A DNA stretch of 11,005 nt from Clostridiales bacterium (GTDB lineage: Bacteria > Bacillota > Clostridia > Saccharofermentanales > UBA5734): the NCBI GenBank assembly GCA_003532195.1, contig DOFA01000138.1, forward strand, positions 1 to 11,005, given 5' to 3'. Positions within the stretch are counted from its first letter, which is position 1; every line of letters begins with the position of its first letter. Made by a program: the position numbers and the translations under genes. The notes beneath the pieces are model-generated. The model saw nothing but the letters and a program-made list of their open reading frames with translations, had not been told where the DNA came from and searched no databases. This document shows, piece after piece, positions 1 to 6,745 of this stretch.

Positions 1-20
1 CTCGGCGGATCGGTTATCAT
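1..20 (-). CDS. Probable 5' end of a divergent gene (partial, unknown product)
   Basis: Read on the minus strand, an ATG at 20 is preceded six bases upstream by AAGGAGAG (34 to 27), a good ribosome binding site. Only the first codons (MITDPP) are in the window, so the product cannot be named. An extended -10 promoter on the same strand (135 to 127) would give a leader of about 100 nt. The gene is inferred from these signals alone. Confidence 0.35.
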
Positions 21-126
21 GGCCGACTCTCCTTGCCTCGCAGCAGCAGAAGCTGCATCTGTCCATCCAAGTATGGACTGTTTCAATCCTGAGCCGCAAT
101 GAAAAGAACGCCTGATATTCAGCTTG

Positions 127-135
127 ATTATACCA
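127..135 (-). promoter_or_regulatory. Extended -10 promoter for the divergent left-edge gene
   Basis: On the minus strand the bases 135 to 127 read TGGTATAAT, a perfect extended -10 element (TGn plus TATAAT). No good -35 hexamer is seen 16-18 bases further upstream, which is tolerated by extended -10 promoters. The predicted leader to the ATG at 20 holds a small hairpin (GCAGC at 43-47, GCTGC at 52-56, four-base loop) just upstream of the Shine-Dalgarno sequence. I see no clear promoter for the plus-strand gene at 200 in this region. Confidence 0.4.
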
Positions 136-199
136 CAAGCCCCGGAATGCCTGAGTTGTACAAAAGGCTTTAGTTTTGCTAATATGGAGGCTGCAGTTC

Positions 200-1084
200 A
201 TGGAAAGGGGCAGTCCGGTGATTATCAGCGCCAGCCGCCGAACCGACATTCCAGCCTTTTACGGGGATTGGTTTTGGACCCGCCTGCAGGCCGGATTTGT
301 CCGGGTTGCCAATCCGATCAACCCGAGCCAGATCCGCCGGATCCCGCTTGATCGGGCCGCTGTCGATGCCTTTGTTTTCTGGACGAAAAGCATTGCCCCT
401 TTTTTCCCGGTTTTAGAGAATCTCGACCGGCAAGGCTACCCCTATTATGTGCAGCACACACTGAATGACTATCCGCCGGCGCTTGAACCTTATCTGCCAC
501 CGCTTGACGGCCGGCTGGCCGCCCTGCGGCAGCTGTCGCGGCAAATCGGGCCCGAGCGGCTGATGTGGCGCTACGATCCGATCATCATCACGCGGGATAT
601 CAGGCCACAAGACCATGTGCGGCAATTTACCCATTTGTGTCAGATTCTCGAGGGCTATGTCAGCGAATGCACCTTTAAGTTTGTCGACGACTACCGGAAA
701 ATCAGACGCCGGATGAACGGTCTCGACCTTGGCTGGCAAATCCCGGACCGGGAGGTTCGGTTCGCCCTGGCGGCGGAACTGGCCGGCATTGCGCGCCAGC
801 ACGGCATCCTTCTGCAGGGTTGTTGTGAGGATGACTACGGCAGCCTCGGCCTGCCGGCTGCCGCCTGCATCAGCCGCGAACGCCTGGAGCGGATCTGCGG
901 CTATGCGCTGCCGTTGCGCAAAGACCCCGGGCAGCGGCCCGGCTGCAATTGCGTCCGCTCCGAGGACATCGGCGCTTACAACACCTGCCGGCACGGCTGC
1001 GCCTATTGCTATGCCTGCGGCAACGCCGGCACGGTCACGGATCATCTGCGCAGCTTCAGTTCCCAGTCGGAAATGCTCGGATAG
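200..1084 (+). CDS. DUF1848 family protein with C-terminal cysteine cluster
   Basis: A 294-residue protein of the DUF1848 family, whose biochemical function is not known. Family signs are the N-terminal VIISASRRTDIPAFYGDWF (residues 7-25), the middle VFWTKSIAPF and LMWRYDPIII segments, and a C-terminal cluster: C249-x-C251, then C263-x3-C267-x2-C270-Y-A-C273. The C-x3-C-x2-C spacing is that of the iron-sulfur loop of radical SAM enzymes, here at the C-terminus, so metal or Fe-S cluster binding is a reasonable inference. Further cysteines are C208, C209 and C224. Start choice: ATG 200 has GGAGG at 186-190, nine bases away. An alternative GTG at 218 (preceded by AAAGGGG at 204-210) would give the shorter N-terminus MIISASRRTD, which is more usual for the family. 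It stands alone, with 95 bp to the next gene and no terminator seen. Confidence 0.88.
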   Translation: MERGSPVIISASRRTDIPAFYGDWFWTRLQAGFVRVANPINPSQIRRIPLDRAAVDAFVFWTKSIAPFFPVLENLDRQGYPYYVQHTLNDYPPALEPYLPPLDGRLAALRQLSRQIGPERLMWRYDPIIITRDIRPQDHVRQFTHLCQILEGYVSECTFKFVDDYRKIRRRMNGLDLGWQIPDREVRFALAAELAGIARQHGILLQGCCEDDYGSLGLPAAACISRERLERICGYALPLRKDPGQRPGCNCVRSEDIGAYNTCRHGCAYCYACGNAGTVTDHLRSFSSQSEMLG

Positions 1085-1133
1085 CTGTTTAGACTCGGGT
1101 AGCTGTTTCATAGCTAAATAAAAGACAATCCGA

Positions 1134-1139
1134 TATAAT
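1134..1139 (+). promoter_or_regulatory. -10 box of a promoter for the glycosyltransferase gene
   Basis: A perfect TATAAT lies 40 bp upstream of the ATG at 1180, in an otherwise AT-rich gap (1085-1179). The best -35 at 17-bp spacing (1111-1116, TAGCTA) matches only 3 of 6 consensus bases, so the promoter may be weak or activator-dependent. The upstream part of the gap holds a 9-bp direct repeat TAGCTGTTT at 1082-1090 and 1100-1108 (18 bp apart), which could be a regulator site or chance. Confidence 0.4.
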
Positions 1140-1179
1140 TGAGAACAGGTCATTTCGTCGTTAAGCGGAGGTTTAGTCC

Positions 1180-2415
1180 ATGTCCTGGTACGTTATTCTG
1201 ACCTTGATCGTGTCGGTTCTGATGTCCCTCCTGATGGCCTATCATTTTATTGTTGGTTTATTTGCCTTTCGCATCATCAAGCGACCCGGCCCGTCCGACC
1301 GGCTGCACCGTTTTGCCCTGGTCGTGGCTGCGCGCAACGAAGAGGCGGTTATCGGCTGTCTGCTGGATTCCCTGCATGCCCAGGATTATCCCCGGGAAGC
1401 CTTCGATATTTTCGTCATCGCCGACAATTGCACCGACCGCACCGGCGATGTCGCCGCCGCCGCGGGCGCGCAAGTCTATACGCGCCAAAACCAGCGTCAG
1501 GTTGGCAAGGGGTTTGCCCTCGGCTGGTTTTTTCAACAGTTTCTCCCGCAGTACGGCAACCGCTATGATGCGATCGGGATTTTTGACGCCGATAATCTGG
1601 TCGAACCGGATTATCTGGCAGAAATGAACCGCCAGCTCGGTGCTGGCCAGGTCGCGGTCATGGGATTCCGTGATTCGAAAAATGCCGGCGACAACATCAT
1701 CGCAACCACTGCCGCCATGAGTTTCTGGCTGGTCGCCCGGTTCTACCATCATCCGCGCCAGGTTCTGCGCCTGATGGTGCCGGCCGGCGGCACCGGTTTC
1801 GTCTTTCTGACCCGCCTGATTGCCTCCGGCTGGAATACTGAGACGATGCAGGAAGATATGGAGTTTACAATTAAGCTGGCCATGTCCGGGCAACGGATCG
1901 GTTATACCCCTTATGCCCGCTTTTATGATGAGCAGCCCGTCAGCCTGCTCCCTTCGCTGCGCCAGCGTCTGCGCTGGGCGGTCGGCGGTTTCCAGAACCT
2001 GCGGCTTCATCTGCCCCGGCTGCTGGGCAGCTTGAAAAACGGACATTTCTTCCTGGTTCTCGACACCCTAATTTTTCTCATCAGCCAGCCCGCTTTTGGC
2101 TTTCAGCTGCTGGTGGGCCTCCTGTGCCTGGCCGGCGCCATGATCGGTGTGCCGGTCGAGTCCTGGGGCAGCTTTCTGCTGCCGCTTCTGTATTCCAGCC
2201 TGATCGGCCTGGCCACCCTTTATCTGCAGTCGGCCCTGGTTCTGCTGAAGGAAAAGAAATTCTCCTGGAAACTTTTTATTGGCGCCCTGTTCTTTCCGGC
2301 CTATCTGGTCAGTAACGTTGTGATTTTCTTCCTGGCCATGTTTATACGCAAAGTATTCTGGCATCCGGTCACCCACCGGCGGGCCTTGAACCTGAAACAG
2401 GTCAGCCGGCGCTGA
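1180..2415 (+). CDS. Membrane glycosyltransferase, family 2 (processive type)
   Basis: A 411-residue GT2-type glycosyltransferase anchored in the membrane. An N-terminal hydrophobic segment (about residues 4-30) precedes a cytoplasmic GT-A domain. That domain shows VAARNEE (49-55), the ADNCTDRTGD strand-loop (81-90), the nucleotide-sugar and metal binding DAD at 136-138, the acceptor-side QEDMEF (E225, D226; D226 the likely base) and QRLRW at 262-266. DxD, (E)D and QxxRW together are the set found in processive enzymes such as cellulose, hyaluronan and poly-GlcNAc synthases. Three C-terminal hydrophobic stretches (about 290-322, 331-355, 365-389) may line a translocation path. The donor and product cannot be told from sequence. 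The start is supported by GCGGAGG at 1165-1171. It appears monocistronic, with no biosynthetic partner in the window. Confidence 0.9.
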   Translation: MSWYVILTLIVSVLMSLLMAYHFIVGLFAFRIIKRPGPSDRLHRFALVVAARNEEAVIGCLLDSLHAQDYPREAFDIFVIADNCTDRTGDVAAAAGAQVYTRQNQRQVGKGFALGWFFQQFLPQYGNRYDAIGIFDADNLVEPDYLAEMNRQLGAGQVAVMGFRDSKNAGDNIIATTAAMSFWLVARFYHHPRQVLRLMVPAGGTGFVFLTRLIASGWNTETMQEDMEFTIKLAMSGQRIGYTPYARFYDEQPVSLLPSLRQRLRWAVGGFQNLRLHLPRLLGSLKNGHFFLVLDTLIFLISQPAFGFQLLVGLLCLAGAMIGVPVESWGSFLLPLLYSSLIGLATLYLQSALVLLKEKKFSWKLFIGALFFPAYLVSNVVIFFLAMFIRKVFWHPVTHRRALNLKQVSRR

Positions 2416-2427
2416 CTGTAAAATGTA

Positions 2428-2453
2428 TATAATAGTGCTACAATGATGTACAT
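2428..2453 (+). promoter_or_regulatory. Promoter/operator region of the toxin-antitoxin pair (TGTACA box)
   Basis: Between the glycosyltransferase and the antitoxin lie two overlapping -10 candidates, TATAAT (2428-2433) and TACAAT (2439-2444), neither with a good -35. Just downstream is the 8-bp palindrome ATGTACAT (2446-2453). Its core TGTACA is the hexamer known to be recognised by YefM-type antitoxins in the E. coli yefM-yoeB operator. A degenerate copy, TGTATA, lies at 2424-2429, 23 bp (about two helical turns) away. Autoregulation by the antitoxin is inferred. Confidence 0.5.
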
Positions 2454-2470
2454 GAAGGGAGGTGACAACT

Positions 2471-2737
2471 ATGCCTCAGATTAGACCGATAACTGATTTA
2501 AGAAATACCAATGAAATCTCTGAATTGGCCCATGCCCGGAAAGAACCTATATTCATAACAAAAAACGGCTATGGTGATTTAGTTGTTATGAGTATTGAAG
2601 CCTTTGATTCCATGTTGGAGGATCGTGAACTAGACGCAGCTATCGCAGAAGCTGAAGCAGAGTATACTTCCGATGACCAGCTTATTAATGCAAAGCAAGC
2701 TCTGGCGGGTCTAAAGAGGAAGCACTTTGGCAAATAA
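2471..2737 (+). CDS. Type II antitoxin, Phd/YefM family
   Basis: An 88-residue antitoxin of the Phd/YefM fold. The N-terminal DNA-binding half shows the family pattern: ITDLRNTNEISELA (residues 7-20), then PIFITKNGYGDLVVMSIEAFDSML (26-49). The acidic C-terminal tail (from about 50, including AIAEAEAEYTSDD) is the part that normally wraps around and neutralises the toxin. ATG 2471 is chosen over the in-frame GTG at 2462 because AGGGAGGTGA (2456-2465) sits just before it and the GTG lies inside this site. It overlaps the toxin gene by 11 bp, indicating translational coupling. The gene is visibly richer in A+T than its neighbours, suggesting acquisition by transfer. The protein probably also represses its own promoter through the TGTACA box. 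Confidence 0.88.
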   Translation: MPQIRPITDLRNTNEISELAHARKEPIFITKNGYGDLVVMSIEAFDSMLEDRELDAAIAEAEAEYTSDDQLINAKQALAGLKRKHFGK

Positions 2738-2981
2738 ATATTCATTAAAACTGCTGGCTCGCGCATTCCGCGATTTAGATAGCATATATACTTACATTGC
2801 TGAAACGCTGACAGAGCCATGCATCGCTGCTAGATTAATTGAATCGATTGAAGAAGCCATTTTCAGCTTGGAAAGTTTGCCTCAGCGCGGATCATTAAGA
2901 AAAACAGGCGCTTATGTCAATAAGGGATACCGCCAGATTTTTTTAGGTAATTTTACAGTGTCAGGTTTCCTTGACAGGTAA
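2727..2981 (+). CDS. RelE/ParE-family toxin, apparently C-terminally truncated
   Basis: An 84-residue protein of the RelE/ParE toxin superfamily, normally mRNA-cleaving or gyrase-blocking. Family features are the first strand KYSLKLLARAFRDLDSIYTYI (residues 4-24), the helix LIESIEEAIFSLESLP (37-52), RGSLRK (54-59) and NKGYRQIFLGNFTV (65-78). After that strand homologues usually continue with a Y-R-x-D turn and a last strand carrying catalytic residues (about 15-25 more residues). Here the frame ends with SGFLDR and a stop. The start is TTG at 2727, with AGAGGA (2715-2720) six bases upstream, inside the antitoxin gene. The last codons contain the -35 box of the next promoter, so the 3' end seems to have been replaced. 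It could be inactive, or a neutralised remnant kept with its antitoxin. Confidence 0.75.
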   Translation: MANKYSLKLLARAFRDLDSIYTYIAETLTEPCIAARLIESIEEAIFSLESLPQRGSLRKTGAYVNKGYRQIFLGNFTVSGFLDR

Positions 2982-2999
2982 TTCCGAACAATCTATAAT
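2971..2999 (+). promoter_or_regulatory. Consensus sigma-A promoter for the GH116-lacI operon
   Basis: TTGACA (2971-2976), a 17-bp spacer and TATAAT (2994-2999) match the vegetative consensus at all twelve positions with ideal spacing. Transcription should start near 3006, giving a leader of about 60 nt to the ATG at 3067. The -35 lies inside the last codons of the truncated toxin gene. A promoter this strong would normally need repression, which fits the palindrome immediately downstream. Confidence 0.85.
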
Positions 3000-3002
3000 C
3001 AG

Positions 3003-3028
3003 GCTTATCGTGCACGTGTACGACAAGC
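3003..3028 (+). promoter_or_regulatory. Palindromic operator, likely for the downstream LacI-type repressor
   Basis: A 26-bp inverted repeat with half sites GCTTATCGTGCAC (3003-3015) and GTGTACGACAAGC (3016-3028); 11 of 13 base pairs are symmetric. It is centred on CpG, as LacI-family operators typically are, and spans the predicted transcription start region. Binding here would block the consensus promoter. The most likely ligand is the LacI-type protein encoded second in this operon, giving autoregulation. Assignment to that protein is inferred. Confidence 0.65.
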
Positions 3029-3066
3029 TTTTTTCGCGTAAATTCGCATTTCCAGGAGGTTCTCTT

Positions 3067-5727
3067 ATGCCGCGTTTTACTTATACGGGTTCAGCTTTAA
3101 AAGAAATATCTTTTCCGATCGGCGGGATCGGCAGCGGTTCGATCGGGCTGTCCGGCACCGGCCGCCTGATGGACTGGGAGATTTTTAACCGGCCAAACAA
3201 GCAGAGTCTGAACGGCTCCACCCATTTTGCCATTAAGGCTGAAGAAGATGGACGGGTCCTGGATGCCCGGGTACTCAACAGCGACCTTCTGCCCTCTTTC
3301 ATGGGCGATGCCGGAAATTTCGGCCACGGACCTATCCGGCACACGATGGCCGGCGTGCCGCATTTTCGCAGCGCGGAATTTACCGGCCGCTATCCGCGGG
3401 CTGAGATTCGCTTCCAGGATGAAACTTTTCCCGGCGAAGTCAGCCTGGCCGCCTGGAACCCTTTCATTCCGCTCAATGACCGCGATTCCAGCCTGCCAGC
3501 CGCCATCTTCGAGATCACAGTCATCAATACGGGAGGACAGGAAAGAGATTATGTTGTCGCTTTTTCCCTCAGCAATCCCCTGTGCCAGAAAGTCCGTTAC
3601 AACGAATATTCCCGCGCCGGCAATCTGCATCTGATGCAATGCCTGAGCACGTTCAGCCATACCAACGAACCTGATTACGGCGACCTGACCTGCGCGGTGC
3701 AGGCTGACCGGGCCAGCTATCAGCAGAACTGGTATCGCGGCAACTGGTTTGACGGCCTGACCGTCTTCTGGCAGGATTTCACCCGGTCGGGCGATCTGCA
3801 AAACCGCTATTATCCGCCGGAGTCCCTGGATATATCGAATCCGTCCGAATCCGTAGCTACCCTGGCCGTCCGCACCACGGTTGCCGCCGGCGCGTCAGCC
3901 ACAATACGCTTCGTTCTGGCCTGGAGCTTTCCGAATGCCTGGAATTACTGGAATCCGGTTAAAGACGAAGCCTGCGGCTGTGCGGGTGAGAGCGGCGGAT
4001 CCGGCAGCAGCTGCTGCCCCGGCAGCGACACGCCGGCGCAAAAGCCGACCTGGAAAAATTACTACGCGACTCTGTTTCGAGATTCGGCTGCAACTTGCCG
4101 CTATATCGTCAGCCAACTGCCGCGGCTGGATCGGGAAACTGCCCGTTTCATGGAAGTGCTGTACCGGTCCGGTCTGCCGGACGCCGCCCTCGAAGCGGTA
4201 ACCGCCAACCTGTCCCTGCTGCGATCGCCGACTTGCCTGCGGCTGACCGACGGTTCTTTTTATGGATTCGAAGGCTGCAATTGCCAGGGAGGCTGCTGTG
4301 AAGGATCCTGCACCCATGTCTGGAATTACGCCTATGCCCTGCCCTATCTGTTCCCTGCCTTGGAACGGTCGATGCGCGAACTGGATTTCCGTTACAACAG
4401 CGGACCGGATGGTTCGATGTCCTTTCGCCTGCAGCTGCCGCTCGGTCGGAGCCGCTCTACCTTCCGGCCTTGCGCCGACGGCCAGTTCGGCGGCCTGATC
4501 AAGGTTTACCGGGAGTGGCGGATCAGCGGCGACACGGATTGGCTGCGCCGGATCTGGCCTGATGCCAAAAGGTCCCTGGAGTACGCCTGGAGCCCGGGAA
4601 ACCGCGATCTCTGGGATCCGGACCAGAATGGCGTTCTCAGCGGCCGGCAGCATCATACCCTGGACATGGAGCTGTTCGGGCCCAATTCCTGGCTCAGCGG
4701 CTTTTACCTGGCGGCTCTGGAAGCCGGATCGCGCATGGCCGAGGCCCTCGGCGAAGCAGATTGCGCCCGCCAGTACCGGGCGATCCTGGCCCGGGGCAAA
4801 GACTGGGTGGACCGGCATCTCTTCAATGGCGAATATTTCATCCAGCTTGTCGATCTGCAGGACAGCGGGCAGCTCGATCGCTATCAGAACGACAGCCTGA
4901 TCGGCACCGGCATCCGCGATGCCTATTGGAATGAAGAAGTCCTCGAATTGAAATACCAGGCTGGCGAAGGATCGCTCATCGACCAGGTTCTCGCCCAGTG
5001 GCACTGCGACCTGGTCGGCCTGGGTGACGTCTTCGGCCGGGACAAGGTCCGTTCGGCGCTGGGCGCCATTTTCCGGTACAATTACCAGCCCAGTTTCCGG
5101 AAGATCTTCAATCCCTGCCGGTGTTTCAGTTTGAACGACGAAGCCGGAACTCTGATCTGTGCCTGGCCGGAAGGTAAACGCAAGCCGGCGATTCGCATTC
5201 CCTACAGCGAAGAAACGATGCCCGGCTTTGAATACCAGGCTGGCTGCCATATGATTATGAACGGACTAGAGGAAGAAGGCCTGAAACTGGTCCAGGCCGT
5301 CCGCAATCGTTTTGACGGAATCGCCCGCAATCCCTGGAATGAATTTGAATGCGGCAGCAATTACGCCCGCTCGATGGCGTCCTACGCTTTGCTGCTCGCC
5401 TACAGCGGCTTTCGCTGCGACATGACCCGCGGGCATCTGGGATTTTCACCTCTGCACCCGGAGCGGTCGGCTAGCTTTTTCTGGTCGGTCGACGCCGGCT
5501 GGGGTGAAATCAGCTTCGAGCCTGCAGAAATCAAATTGGTTTTATGCGGCGGACATCTGGCTTTACGCAGCCTGGAGTTGCCGGGGCTGGAACAGATTCA
5601 CCAGGTAAGCCTGAATGGCCGCCATCTGCCGTATCGGATCCTGGCTGGGGAGATCCATCTGGCTAACGAACTAACTCTGGTACCCGAAGATGTTCTGACT
5701 TTTCACCGTTCGGAGGCGGCCATCTGA
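3067..5727 (+). CDS. GH116 (DUF608) glycoside hydrolase, beta-glucosidase or N-acetyl-beta-glucosaminidase
   Basis: An 886-residue enzyme related to the non-lysosomal glucosylceramidase GBA2 and bacterial GH116 beta-glucosidases. The N-terminal beta domain has the signature PIGGIGSGSIGLSGTGR (residues 17-33) followed by MDWEIFNRP (35-43). The (alpha/alpha)6 catalytic domain follows from about 360, with CTHVWNY (415-421), HHTLDMELFGPNSW (529-542; D533 is the likely acid/base), QAGEGSLIDQVLAQW (631-645) and NEFECGSNYAR (758-768). E402 in FEG is a candidate nucleophile. E759 and R768 have the 9-residue spacing of the sugar-binding Glu/Arg pair of the Thermoanaerobacterium enzyme. No signal peptide is seen, so it is cytoplasmic. 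ATG 3067 has AGGAGG at 3054-3059, seven bases away; a longer in-frame reading from TTG 2971 would start inside the promoter and is rejected. A Cys/Gly/Ser-rich loop is at 302-321. The regulator follows after 1 bp. Substrate is uncertain. Confidence 0.9.
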   Translation: MPRFTYTGSALKEISFPIGGIGSGSIGLSGTGRLMDWEIFNRPNKQSLNGSTHFAIKAEEDGRVLDARVLNSDLLPSFMGDAGNFGHGPIRHTMAGVPHFRSAEFTGRYPRAEIRFQDETFPGEVSLAAWNPFIPLNDRDSSLPAAIFEITVINTGGQERDYVVAFSLSNPLCQKVRYNEYSRAGNLHLMQCLSTFSHTNEPDYGDLTCAVQADRASYQQNWYRGNWFDGLTVFWQDFTRSGDLQNRYYPPESLDISNPSESVATLAVRTTVAAGASATIRFVLAWSFPNAWNYWNPVKDEACGCAGESGGSGSSCCPGSDTPAQKPTWKNYYATLFRDSAATCRYIVSQLPRLDRETARFMEVLYRSGLPDAALEAVTANLSLLRSPTCLRLTDGSFYGFEGCNCQGGCCEGSCTHVWNYAYALPYLFPALERSMRELDFRYNSGPDGSMSFRLQLPLGRSRSTFRPCADGQFGGLIKVYREWRISGDTDWLRRIWPDAKRSLEYAWSPGNRDLWDPDQNGVLSGRQHHTLDMELFGPNSWLSGFYLAALEAGSRMAEALGEADCARQYRAILARGKDWVDRHLFNGEYFIQLVDLQDSGQLDRYQNDSLIGTGIRDAYWNEEVLELKYQAGEGSLIDQVLAQWHCDLVGLGDVFGRDKVRSALGAIFRYNYQPSFRKIFNPCRCFSLNDEAGTLICAWPEGKRKPAIRIPYSEETMPGFEYQAGCHMIMNGLEEEGLKLVQAVRNRFDGIARNPWNEFECGSNYARSMASYALLLAYSGFRCDMTRGHLGFSPLHPERSASFFWSVDAGWGEISFEPAEIKLVLCGGHLALRSLELPGLEQIHQVSLNGRHLPYRILAGEIHLANELTLVPEDVLTFHRSEAAI

Positions 5728-5728
5728 C

Positions 5729-6745
5729 ATGGGCGTCACCTCGAAAGAAATCGCCCAGTTCTGCGGCGTCTCACGGGGAACGGTCGACCGGGCGCTGCAT
5801 GATAAGCCGGGAATCCGGGCGGAAACCCGGACCGCCATTCTGCAGGCGGCAGCCGAGTTGGGTTATGTGCCGGACCTGATCGGGCGCAGCTTGGTCCGGG
5901 GCAGAACCATGACCCTGGGCGTCGTGGTTTTCAATTTAAAAAATCCCTATTTCAGCCAGATGCTCGATGCGATCACCGAACGGGCACGGCAGGCCGGCTA
6001 CGCGGTCATGATCATGCTGAGCGGCCAGTCGGCCGAGAATGAATTCCAGGCTGTCCGCAGTCTGCAGGAGCGCCGGGTCGACGGCCTGATCGTCCATCCG
6101 GTCGGCTGCGGGACGGATTATGAAGCTTTTCTGCACAAAAGCCGGCTGCCGGTCGTTGTCGTCGGCAACCGGCTTTCCGCCAGCTTTGATTTTGTCAGCA
6201 TCGCCAATGCTCCCGCGGCTGCCGATGCGACCCGCTGGATCATCGGCCGGGGCTACCGGCGCATCCTGTTTGTCGCTCCGCCGCTGGGTAAACCGGGTCA
6301 GGTCAATCTGGCGGCGCAGCTGGAGCGTCAGTCCGGCTTTCTGCAAGTCGTCCAGGCGCAAGCTGTTCCACACCGGGTGATCATCCAGGCCGATTATCTG
6401 CCGGAACTCCAAGTGCAGCTGGCCGAATCGTCTCTGCCGACCGCCGTCCTCTGCTCCAGCGACGTTTTCGCCCTGGAGATCCTGGACGTCTGGCGCAGCG
6501 GCAATCGGGCCGGATTGATGGGATTCGACCATACAGGCTGGCTGAAATACATCCACCCCCGCCTGACTACCGTTGACAATCCGGTCGGGGAAATCGGCCG
6601 GCAAGCTGTCGAACGTCTGCTCGAACGCATTCAGAAACCGGACCTGCCCGGCCAGGAGCTGGTCGTACCGCATCAGATCATCCCGGGAGAAACCATGCCG
6701 CCGGTCGCTTCACTTTTAATACCCGGCCCTTCAAGCAGCTGTTAA
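5729..6745 (+). CDS. LacI-family transcriptional regulator of the GH116 operon
   Basis: A 338-residue LacI/GalR-type regulator. The helix-turn-helix is at residues 3-28 (VTSKEIAQFCGVSRGTVDRAL), the hinge helix around 48-58 (PDLIGRSLVRG), and the periplasmic-binding-like sugar domain starts at TLGVVVFNLKNPYFSQML. Recognition-helix wording RGTVDRAL differs from the usual xxTVSRVL (Asp for Ser), marking a divergent subgroup. The gene starts one base after the hydrolase stop, with GGAGG at 5712-5716 twelve bases upstream, a rather long spacing that suggests translational coupling. It probably represses its own operon at the 3003-3028 palindrome, with a sugar released by the hydrolase as inducer; both are inference. 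The last 13 or so residues are unstructured. It ends 13 bp from the convergent nagB-like gene, with no terminator visible between them. Confidence 0.92.
   Translation: MGVTSKEIAQFCGVSRGTVDRALHDKPGIRAETRTAILQAAAELGYVPDLIGRSLVRGRTMTLGVVVFNLKNPYFSQMLDAITERARQAGYAVMIMLSGQSAENEFQAVRSLQERRVDGLIVHPVGCGTDYEAFLHKSRLPVVVVGNRLSASFDFVSIANAPAAADATRWIIGRGYRRILFVAPPLGKPGQVNLAAQLERQSGFLQVVQAQAVPHRVIIQADYLPELQVQLAESSLPTAVLCSSDVFALEILDVWRSGNRAGLMGFDHTGWLKYIHPRLTTVDNPVGEIGRQAVERLLERIQKPDLPGQELVVPHQIIPGETMPPVASLLIPGPSSSC

Noticed and set aside
156..185. Promoter for the DUF1848 gene (TTGTAC at 156-161, TAATAT at 180-185)
   Set aside because: Only 3 and 4 of 6 consensus matches, and transcription would start after the Shine-Dalgarno site of ATG 200. 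It would only make sense if translation starts at GTG 218.
413..1153. 246-codon minus-strand frame opposite the DUF1848 gene
   Set aside because: Antisense shadow with composition dictated by the DUF1848 codons; no family features.
1258..2046. 262-codon minus-strand frame opposite the glycosyltransferase
   Set aside because: Antisense shadow; the plus-strand frame carries the DxD and QxxRW motifs.
2960..3050. Rescue of the toxin C-terminus by a frameshift into the next frame (IIRLIVHVYDKLF resembles a final beta strand)
   Set aside because: The resemblance is loose, and those codons are the palindromic operator and promoter DNA, which explains the sequence better. A simple truncation is the more economical reading.
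2971..3066. N-terminal extension of the GH116 protein starting at TTG 2971
   Set aside because: This stretch carries the -35, the -10 and the operator, has no ribosome binding site, and its 32 residues do not resemble the family. AGGAGG before ATG 3067 and the family-like start MPRFTYTG settle the start.
3895..5250. Long open frame of 451 codons on the minus strand opposite the GH116 gene
   Set aside because: It is a shadow of a GC-rich coding region: no ribosome binding site, no recognisable family, and it lies wholly antisense to a gene with clear conserved motifs.
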